Below, piece after piece: positions 49,656 to 55,371 of a stretch of 55,371 nucleotides of DNA. The first letter of the stretch is position 1; the number at the start of each line of letters is the position of its first letter. The position numbers were made by a program, and so were the translations under genes. The DNA comes from Hyphomicrobiaceae bacterium (GTDB lineage Bacteria; Pseudomonadota; Alphaproteobacteria; Rhizobiales; Hyphomicrobiaceae), in NCBI GenBank assembly GCA_023384095.1, contig JAHDXT010000012.1, positions 1 to 55,371 of the forward strand, read 5' to 3'. The notes below the pieces were generated by a model. The model did no database searches, was not told where the DNA came from, and saw nothing but the letters and a program-made list of their open reading frames with translations.

Positions 49656-49675
49656 ATATTCGCAAATTCGTATAC
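49656..49675. promoter_or_regulatory. Candidate persulfide-repressor operator upstream of tusA
   Basis: ATATTCG-CAAATT-CGTATAC is a near copy of 53420-53439. Left half ATATTCG; right half differs from the palindrome at two bases. It contains ATTC-N8-GTAT, one mismatch from the ATTC-N8-GAAT reported for SqrR/BigR-type ArsR repressors, as I recall. It lies over the probable tusA promoter region (TATAAG on the minus strand). Confidence 0.5.
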
Positions 49676-49730
49676 GCGAGGGAGGCCGGCCCGTCGAGAT
49701 GGCGCCCGGCGCAGAAGCGAAGGGTTGGCA

Positions 49731-49799
49731 GCGAGTAGCGAATACCGAATGAGTAGCCGGCCCGATATCCCCATTCGCCATTCGCTATTCGCTACTCGC
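49731..49799. repeat. Perfect 14-bp inverted repeat around the HDAC-like start codon
   Basis: GCGAGTAGCGAATA (49731-49744) and TATTCGCTACTCGC (49786-49799) are exact reverse complements with a 41-base loop that contains the predicted ATG at 49749. ATTCGC words recur between the arms. It looks like a small repeat element that has entered the 5' end of the gene. Confidence 0.8.
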
Positions 49800-50912
49800 C
49801 CTCTCGTCTTCATCACCCACCCGGTCTTCCGGAAGCCGGGCTTCGGACGCCATCATCCGCTGTCGACGGGGCGCCAGGCGGCGGTGCTCGATCTCTGCGA
49901 GGCGCTCGGCTGGCTCGCCCCGGAACTGGTCAGAACGGCGCCTCTGGCCGACCGGGCGCTGCTCGAGCGCTTCCACGCGGCGCACTATCTCGACGCGCTC
50001 GAGGAGGCCTGCCGCACGATGACGGCGAGCCCGGCCGTGCGCGAGCGCTATCGTCTCGGCACCATGGAGTGCCCGCTGTTCGAGGGTCTCTGGGACAGGG
50101 CCTGCGCCAGCGTCGGCGGCGCGGTGCTGGCCGCCCGGACGGCGCTCAGCGGCGCCGTCGGGTTCCATCCGGCGGGCGGGACGCACCACGGCCGCCCCGA
50201 CCGGGCTTCCGGCTTCTGCTATTTCAACGATCCCGTTTTCGCCATCCTGACGCTGCTCGATGGCGGCGTGGAGCGCCTGCTCTACGTCGATCTCGACGCG
50301 CACCATGGCGACGGTGTGCAGGACGCGTTCGCGGGGGACCGGCGGGTATCCTTCTTCTCCGTCCACGAGGACGGGCGCTGGCCCGGCACGGGCGGGCTCG
50401 ACGACCGCCTCGCCGGCCGCGCCTGCAATGTGCCTGTCCCGAGGGGGGTCACGGATGCCGAGTACATGCTGCTGATCGAGCGGCTGCTGGTCCCGAGGAT
50501 GCGGAGCTTTCGCCCCGAGGCGGTGGTGGTGACGCTGGGGGCCGACGCGCTGGCCGGCGATCCGTTGTCAGCCATGCAGCTCGGCAACGGCACCTTGTGG
50601 GCGGCTACGGAGCTCTGTGTCGCCGGCGCCGGAGCCGCCGTCGTGCTGGGCGGCGGCGGCTACAATCCGTGGACGACGGCGCGGCTTTGGGCCGGCATGT
50701 GGGCCCTCCTGTCCGGGCAGCCGATCCCGCCGGTGCTGCCCGAGCGGGCGCAGGCAGTCCTCGGCGCTCTCACCTGCGATATCGTCGACGACGAGGATCG
50801 GGACCCATCCTGGTGCACGACCATCGCGGACCCGCAGCGGCACCGCGAGTCTGTCACAGTTCGGCAACAGATCCACGACATCGTAGCGCGGTTGCTGCCG
50901 GATCGGGCCTGA
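49749..50912 (+). CDS. Histone deacetylase family protein (AcuC/class II HDAC-like amidohydrolase)
   Basis: About 387 residues. Arginase-fold deacetylase motifs: GFHPAGGTHHGRPDRASGFCYFNDP (tandem catalytic histidines), LLYVDLDAHHGDGVQDAF (zinc Asp and His), SVHEDGRWPGTGG, VVTLGADALAGDPLSAMQLG (zinc Asp) and LGGGGYNPWTTARLW (catalytic Tyr). Bacterial members deacetylate proteins, polyamines or acetoin-related targets; the substrate is unknown. The N-terminus is uncertain: the first ~20 residues (IRHSLFATRPL) are encoded by the 14-bp inverted repeat and adjoining sequence. Confidence 0.87.
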   Translation: MSSRPDIPIRHSLFATRPLVFITHPVFRKPGFGRHHPLSTGRQAAVLDLCEALGWLAPELVRTAPLADRALLERFHAAHYLDALEEACRTMTASPAVRERYRLGTMECPLFEGLWDRACASVGGAVLAARTALSGAVGFHPAGGTHHGRPDRASGFCYFNDPVFAILTLLDGGVERLLYVDLDAHHGDGVQDAFAGDRRVSFFSVHEDGRWPGTGGLDDRLAGRACNVPVPRGVTDAEYMLLIERLLVPRMRSFRPEAVVVTLGADALAGDPLSAMQLGNGTLWAATELCVAGAGAAVVLGGGGYNPWTTARLWAGMWALLSGQPIPPVLPERAQAVLGALTCDIVDDEDRDPSWCTTIADPQRHRESVTVRQQIHDIVARLLPDRA

Positions 50913-51074
50913 CGCCTCTGCCCGGGCGCGGCAGCGCCCATGGTGCCGCTTGCCCTTCGGTGGGCGCTGGTGCAACCATTCCGGCGTCTGCCGCTTCGAG
51001 TCGGACTTCGGTTGAGCCGCCTTATGGATGATCTTCGATCGCAGTCTCGACCCGGGGAAGGGGATGATAGCGGC

Positions 51075-53402
51075 ATGCCCGAGCACGGCACACCGCAGCG
51101 CTCGTTCGCGCTGAGCTTCGGGCTCGACCGGCTTGGGCTCCTGGCGCTCAAGGCGCCGCTGCTGTCGGCCGCGCTCATCGTGGCCCTGAGTGTGCTGGCC
51201 GTCGCCGGCGTGATGCGGCTCAAGGTCGACGACTCGCTGTCGGAGCTGTTCCGCACCGATACCGCCGAGTTCCGCCAGTACGAGGAGATCGACCGGCGCT
51301 TCCCGTCGAGCGAGTACGACGTGCTGGCCGTCGTGGAGGGTCCCGATCTCCTGAAGCGGCCGCAGCTCGAGGCGTTCGCGAACGCCGTCGTGGAGCTGCA
51401 GCTCGTAGACGGCATCGACGGTCTCGTGTCCATGCTGTCGGCCAGGGGCAAGCCCGACGCGACGGGCTATGCGGCGCCGATCGTACCCGACGACCTGCCC
51501 GAGGGCGGCGCCTACGGTGCAATCATCGACGCGCTGCGCACCAACGACATCGTGGCGGGCAAGTTCCTGTCCGATGACGGCCAGCTCGCGCTCATCGTCA
51601 TGTCGCTCGACCGCAGGGTCGTCGACGAGCAGGGGGCCGAGGCGGTCATCGGCGGCATCCTGAAAACGGCAGAGCGCGTGCTGGACGGCTCCGGCCTGAG
51701 CGTCAAGCTCACTGGCGCACCGGTCATGCAGCTCGAGATCCGCAACGCCGTGGAGCGGGACCGGCTGGTCTACAACGGTCTCGGCTTCCTCGTCGGCGCC
51801 GCGATCGCGTTCCTGTTCTTTCGCCGCCTGTCGCTGACGCTGATCGCCGTCCTCGGCCCCTCGATCGCCATCCTGTGGACGCTCGGCGTCGTCGGCGGGC
51901 TCGACTTCCGGCTCAATCTCTTCATCAACGTGCTGACGCCGCTCATCCTGGTGTCGGGTTTCTCCGACTCCATGCACCTGGTGTTCTCCATCCGCCGGGA
52001 CATCCTTGCCGGCATCGACCGGATGACGGCGGCTCGCAACGCGGTGCTCGACGTGGCCCCGGCGTGCCTGCTGACGGCGATGAACGCGGGCCTGGCGCTG
52101 GTCTCGTTCGCATGGGCGGACTCGGCGCTGATCCGCACCTTCGGCAAGGCGGCGTTGCTGGCGGTCGCCATCTCCTACATCGCCGTCGCGGTCGTGGTGC
52201 CGACGCTCGCGGTGCTCCTGATCCGGCGCGAGGAGCATCCGCAGCCCGCGCCCGCCGAAGCGCCCAGAGACGGCTTCGGATTCCTCACGCTGGCTTCCGA
52301 CTGGATCGTGCAGCGGGTGGCCTTCAATCCGCTTCCCTATTTCGCCCTGGGGGTTGTGGCTGTGGTGCTGACAGGGCTTGCCTACCTGCAACTGGAGCCG
52401 CATTACCGGCTGGCCGATCAGGTGCCGGACCAGGAGCATGCGCTGGCCGCAACGGGCCGGCTCGACCAGAAGCTGACAGGGGCCAACCCGGTCCACGTCA
52501 TGATCCGCATGAAGGCCGGCCAGTCGCTCTACGACGACGCGACCTTTGAGGTCATCGGCCGGGCCCATTCGGTGATGGAGAAGGTCGCGGGGCTCGGCAA
52601 CGTCTGGTCGCTGGAGAGCCTGCGCCGGTGGCTGGCGGAAGCCGGGGACAGCCGCATAGAGACGGTCAAGGGCTACATCCGGGTGCTACCCGAGCACCTC
52701 GTCCGCCGCTTCATCGACAGGGAGGAGGAGACGGTCCTGGTCACGGGGCGATTGCCCGACGTCGATGCGAGCGAGATCCTGCCGGTGGTGGACAGGATCG
52801 ACGAGGCGCTGGAGCCGGTGCGGCAGGAGTTCCGCGGCTATGACATCTCGGTGACGGGCCTGCCGGCCATCGCCGCGCGCAGCTCGGCCAAGCTCATCGG
52901 GGAGATGAACGTCGGGCTCGTCGGCGACATGTTCGTGATCTTCGTCTTCCTGGGCATCGCGCTGCGCTCGTGGCTGTCCGGGGTGGCCAGCATCCTGCCG
53001 TCGCTGTTCCCGATCTTCGCCACGGGCGCGCTGCTGTGGATGACGGGCGAGGGCCTGCAGTTCGCATCCATGATCGCCATCACGGTCGCATTCGCGCTGG
53101 CGATCGACTCCACGATTCATTTCCTGAACCGCTTCCGGATCGAGGAGACGCGTTTGCCGGCGGGCCCGGGCAGCGCCACCGAAGCGCTCATCGCAACAAT
53201 GCGCCACATCGGGCCGGTGATCGTGCTGACCACCATCGTGCTGGCGCTCGGCCTCGGCGTCACCGTGCTCTCGCACCTGCCCTCGCTCAGGCTGTTCGGG
53301 CGGCTCGCGGCGGTCTGCCTGTTCGCCTCGCTGATCGGCCAGCTCTTCATCCTGCCGGCCACGATCGCGCTCTACCGGCGCCATTTCCCACGCCGGGCGT
53401 GA
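51075..53402 (+). CDS. MMPL/RND-superfamily transporter (HAE3-like)
   Basis: A 775-residue protein with about 12 helices in two halves of one plus five, each half with a large periplasmic loop. TM1 is near residues 20-45, then VDDSLSELFRTDTAEFRQYEEIDRRFPSSEYDVLAVV; the TM2-6 block is AAIAFLFFRRLSLTLIAVLGPSIAILWTLG and VSGFSDSMHLVF (proton-relay region). The second half repeats this: GIALRSWLSGVASILPSLFPIFATGAL, ITVAFALAIDSTIHFLNRFR. It likely exports hydrophobic or lipid-like molecules. Earlier ATGs at 50940 and 51024 lack ribosome sites; 51075 has GGGGA upstream. The stop lies 17 bases before the operator preceding the radical SAM gene. Confidence 0.88.
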   Translation: MPEHGTPQRSFALSFGLDRLGLLALKAPLLSAALIVALSVLAVAGVMRLKVDDSLSELFRTDTAEFRQYEEIDRRFPSSEYDVLAVVEGPDLLKRPQLEAFANAVVELQLVDGIDGLVSMLSARGKPDATGYAAPIVPDDLPEGGAYGAIIDALRTNDIVAGKFLSDDGQLALIVMSLDRRVVDEQGAEAVIGGILKTAERVLDGSGLSVKLTGAPVMQLEIRNAVERDRLVYNGLGFLVGAAIAFLFFRRLSLTLIAVLGPSIAILWTLGVVGGLDFRLNLFINVLTPLILVSGFSDSMHLVFSIRRDILAGIDRMTAARNAVLDVAPACLLTAMNAGLALVSFAWADSALIRTFGKAALLAVAISYIAVAVVVPTLAVLLIRREEHPQPAPAEAPRDGFGFLTLASDWIVQRVAFNPLPYFALGVVAVVLTGLAYLQLEPHYRLADQVPDQEHALAATGRLDQKLTGANPVHVMIRMKAGQSLYDDATFEVIGRAHSVMEKVAGLGNVWSLESLRRWLAEAGDSRIETVKGYIRVLPEHLVRRFIDREEETVLVTGRLPDVDASEILPVVDRIDEALEPVRQEFRGYDISVTGLPAIAARSSAKLIGEMNVGLVGDMFVIFVFLGIALRSWLSGVASILPSLFPIFATGALLWMTGEGLQFASMIAITVAFALAIDSTIHFLNRFRIEETRLPAGPGSATEALIATMRHIGPVIVLTTIVLALGLGVTVLSHLPSLRLFGRLAAVCLFASLIGQLFILPATIALYRRHFPRRA

Positions 53403-53419
53403 AAGTCGGGGCTTCCCTG

Positions 53420-53439
53420 ATATTCGCAAGTTCGAATAT
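53420..53439. promoter_or_regulatory. Palindromic candidate operator of the radical SAM (LipS1-like) gene
   Basis: ATATTCG-CAAGTT-CGAATAT, a perfect 7-bp inverted repeat that contains ATTC-N8-GAAT exactly. It is only nine bases before the ATG and overlaps a TATGAT (-10-like) at 53437-53442. That would place the transcription start at or near the ATG (leaderless message) and allow a repressor to block it. It matches the site upstream of tusA. Confidence 0.6.
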
Positions 53440-53448
53440 GATCCCTCC

Positions 53449-54480
53449 ATGGAATGGCTCGACAAGCTCACGTCTATCGAAGCGCTGGAGGACGCCGCGT
53501 TCGACGCCGACCTGGTGGGCGAGCTGGAGCGCGGGACGGCCGAGCTTTCCTTCGCGCGGCCGATCCGCTTCTCGACGCCGACGTTCAAGGAGTACGCGAC
53601 GAGCGAGCTTCAGGGCTGCGGGAAGAACTCCTTCCCGGCGTTCTCGGTGACCGGCGGCGCCTGCGCGCTCGACTGCGATCACTGCCAGGCGAGGATCCTG
53701 GAGCCGATGATCCCCGCCACGACGCCCGAGATGCTCGACCGCAAGGTGCGCGACCTCGTCCTGCTGCAGGGCCTGCAGGGCTTCCTGCTGTCTGGCGGGT
53801 CGAACCGGCGCAACGAGGTCAAGTACGAGCGCTACTACCCGGTGGTCGAGAAGCTGAAGCGAGATTTCCCGCATCTCAGGATCGCCATCCATTCGGCGCT
53901 GCTGGACGAGCGCCGCGCGAAGCTGATGGCGTCCGCCGGCGTCGACACGGCGATGATGGACGTCATCGGGTCGGCGGAGACGATCCGGCAAGTCTATCAT
54001 CTCGAGCGCCCGGTCGAGGACTTCGAGTCGACGCTCGCCGCGCTGTGCGCGACCGGCATGGAGGTGGTGCCGCATATCGTGGTCGGTCTGCACTACGGCC
54101 GCCTCCTGGGCGAGGCGAGGGCGCTCGACATCTGCGCGCGCCACGGCATTCACAGCCTGGTGCTGGTGGTCATCATGCCGTTCTACGCACGCGCCGGCAC
54201 CTTCGCGACGCCTGCGACCGCCGATGTCGGGCGCATCTTTCTCGAAGCGCGGCGGCGGCTCGCGGACAGGCCCGTCAATCTCGGCTGCGCGCGCCCGGCC
54301 GGCATGCACAAGCGGGTGACGGACGCCTACGCCGTCATGGCCGGTCTCGACGGCATCGCCTTCCCGGCCGAGGGTGCCGTCGCCGTGGCCCAGGCCATCG
54401 GCCGTCCGTTCGAGCAGGCGCACGCGTGCTGCTCGATCAAGGTCGGCGGGCTCGCCGCGAAGAGCGCGTGCGCGGCATGA
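53449..54480 (+). CDS. Radical SAM enzyme, probable LipS1-type lipoyl synthase
   Basis: A 343-residue protein with CALDCDHC (Cys72, Cys76, Cys79), a CX3CX2C cluster binding the radical SAM 4Fe-4S, in FPAFSVTGGACALDCDHCQ. GFLLSGGSNRRNEVKYERY, IHSALLDERRAKLMASAGVDTAMMDVIGSAETI, VVPHIVVGLHYG and LGCARPAGMHK follow; Cys57 and the terminal AHACCS add further cysteines. This is the COG1856-like family that includes LipS1/LipS2, which insert sulfur into octanoyl groups in the sLpl(AB)-LipS1/S2 lipoate pathway of sHdr sulfur oxidizers. I cannot separate LipS1 from LipS2 by eye; order before a LipT-like gene favours LipS1. No ribosome site is seen, in keeping with a leaderless message. Confidence 0.75.
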   Translation: MEWLDKLTSIEALEDAAFDADLVGELERGTAELSFARPIRFSTPTFKEYATSELQGCGKNSFPAFSVTGGACALDCDHCQARILEPMIPATTPEMLDRKVRDLVLLQGLQGFLLSGGSNRRNEVKYERYYPVVEKLKRDFPHLRIAIHSALLDERRAKLMASAGVDTAMMDVIGSAETIRQVYHLERPVEDFESTLAALCATGMEVVPHIVVGLHYGRLLGEARALDICARHGIHSLVLVVIMPFYARAGTFATPATADVGRIFLEARRRLADRPVNLGCARPAGMHKRVTDAYAVMAGLDGIAFPAEGAVAVAQAIGRPFEQAHACCSIKVGGLAAKSACAA

Positions 54481-55277
54481 GGCGGGTGGGCACAGTCGAT
54501 GTGCTCGTGGTGGGTCTCGGCCCCGCCGGCGCCTGCGCGGCAGCCGCGGCGGCCCGCGCCGGCTTGCGGGTGCTGGCGATCGACCGCAAGGCCGAGGCGG
54601 GCGTGCCCGTGCAATGCGCCGAGCTCGTGCCGGTCATGATCGGGCAGGAGGTCGGCGCCCTCGGGCGCGCACGTCGCCAGTCGATCCGGTCAATGACCAC
54701 GTACGTCGAGACGGCAGGCCCGCACATCAAGGAGCACTTCCCCGGTCATATGATCGACCGCGCGGGCTTCGATGCGGCGCTGGTCGGCGAGGCCAGAGCC
54801 GCCGGAGCGGATTGTCGGTTCAGCACGGTGCTTCGCCGGCTCGATAGGTTCGGCCTTGCTGAGCTTTCGTGTCGCCGCCCTTCCAGCCCTCCCGTTGACG
54901 GGGAGGGCGGCGCGGCGGAGCCGCGCGGGTGGGGTGGGGCCGCGGGCGAGACGCTTGCGCGAGGGCACCCCCACCCCCGACCCCTCCCCGCAAGGGGGAG
55001 GGGAGAAGAGCGTGACGGTTCAGGCCCTCCCGTTGACGGGGAGGGCGGCGCGGCGGAGCCGCGCGGGTGGGGTGGGGCCGCGGGCGAGACGCTTGCGCGA
55101 GGGCACCCCCACCCCCGACCCCTCCCCGCAAGGGGGAGGGGAGAAGGCGGGGACGCGCGCCGAAGCGAAGTCGAGGCCGAAGGAGCGCACCTCTCCAGCC
55201 CTCCCCTCTCCCCATCGTCCTTACGATGGGGAGAGGGTCAGGGTGAGGGGCAGGATCTGGTGCCGCCGTCTCGTGGC
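54477..55277 (+). CDS. FAD-dependent oxidoreductase, geranylgeranyl-reductase family (LipT-like), partial, with in-frame repeat insertions
   Basis: ATG 54477 overlaps the radical SAM stop (ATGA). The first ~125 residues have the flavin fold VLVVGLGPAGACAAAAAARAGLRVLAIDRK and VPVQCAELVP, then HMIDRAGFDAALVGEARAAGADCRF, typical of the geranylgeranyl-reductase family; LipT of the lipoate/sHdr loci is of this type. From 54886 two identical palindromic repeats and a third variant are read in frame without any stop, so the protein appears to carry a long Pro/Gly/Arg-rich insertion. The frame stays open to the end of reliable sequence; the gene is truncated by the contig end. Confidence 0.65.
54886..55250. 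repeat. GC-rich palindromic repeats inside the LipT-like gene
   Basis: Two copies identical over about 123 bases (54887-55008 and 55025-55146) lie at an offset of 138 bp, a multiple of three, so the reading frame is kept. Each runs from CCCTCCCGTTGACGGGGAGGG to CCCCTCCCCGCAAGGGGGAGGGG. A third element at 55197-55250 (CCCTCTCCCCATCG ... GGTGAGGGGCAG) is of the subfamily seen at 17663-17777. Confidence 0.88.
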
Positions 55278-55371
55278 GGGGGGGGGGGGGGGCCGCGGGG
55301 CGGGGCCCCGGGGGGGGCGGGGCGGGGGGGGGGGGGGGCCGGGGGGGGGGGCGGGCGGCCCGGCCCCGCCG
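55278..55371. other. Poly-G low-complexity contig end, probable sequencing artefact
   Basis: From about 55278 the sequence is almost only G with short C interruptions, unlike anything else in the window. Two-colour short-read chemistry yields false G runs when signal is lost, and assembly at a repeat end would keep them. It should not be translated or annotated. Confidence 0.85.

Noticed and set aside
50568-52568. 666-residue minus-strand open frame
   Set aside because: Antisense to the MMPL and HDAC-like genes, with shadow composition (many Arg, Gln, His, Glu) and no recognisable fold.

Overview
The window is about 55 kb of high-GC DNA from an alphaproteobacterium, most likely of the order Hyphomicrobiales (Rhizobiales). 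The evidence is the type 2 heme A synthase beside a DUF2842 protein, the rplM-rpsI-argC gene order, two Porin_2-type porins with a Cys-Cys coiled-coil N-terminus, and many TRAP, TTT and quaternary-amine transporters. It looks like a whole assembly contig. Its left end starts inside an interspersed repeat, and its right end runs into repeats and then about 95 bases of almost pure G, which is probably artefactual.

Layout. 1-7.5 kb is housekeeping: DUF2842, ctaA, argC, rpsI, rplM, a PaaI-like thioesterase, an enoyl-CoA hydratase, a VOC protein and a CoA-binding protein. 7.6-10.9 kb holds a membrane class III cyclase and a membrane sulfatase/LTA-synthase-like enzyme. 11-18.6 kb holds a DctMQP TRAP transporter, a serine-glyoxylate-type aminotransferase and a giant FAD/Fe-S D-2-hydroxyacid dehydrogenase interrupted in frame by two palindromic repeats; together these suggest hydroxyacid or glyoxylate metabolism. 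18.6-23.2 kb holds small proteins, an orphan DUF3168 phage-type gene and a TctCBA carboxylate transporter. 23.2-28.5 kb is accessory: an interspersed element and two tandem porin paralogues with duplicated leaders, strong terminators and an array of palindromic repeats between them. 28.8-35.8 kb holds hydrolases, SMP-30, a biotin-dependent acyl-CoA carboxylase alpha subunit and a P1-family (NylC-like) peptidase. 35.9-42.2 kb holds a DadA-like oxidase, purB, an AhpD-like protein, an SRPBCC protein, an exported methyltransferase and an APC permease. 42.2-47.6 kb is a GlxA-type regulator plus a four-gene quaternary-amine ABC transporter and a nitrilase-fold amidase. A tRNA-Val(CAC) and an aldo/keto reductase follow.

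The most interesting part is the right end (48.9-55.3 kb): a thioesterase and tusA on the minus strand, divergent from an HDAC-like deacetylase, an MMPL/RND transporter, a radical SAM enzyme and a geranylgeranyl-reductase-like flavoprotein. The last two resemble the LipS1-LipT pair of the sLpl(AB)-LipS1/S2 lipoate-assembly pathway of sHdr-type sulfur oxidizers. Near-identical palindromes (ATATTCG-N6-CGAATAT) precede both tusA and the radical SAM gene and fit the ATTC-N8-GAAT operator of persulfide-sensing ArsR-type repressors. I infer that the contig stops at the edge of a sulfur-oxidation/lipoate locus.

Two dispersed repeat families shape the window. One is a ~231 bp element bounded by GGGGTCAG/CTGACCCC. 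The other is a ~125 bp GC-rich palindromic element (CCCTCCCC...GGGGAGGG) that has entered at least two genes in frame and so lengthens the encoded proteins.
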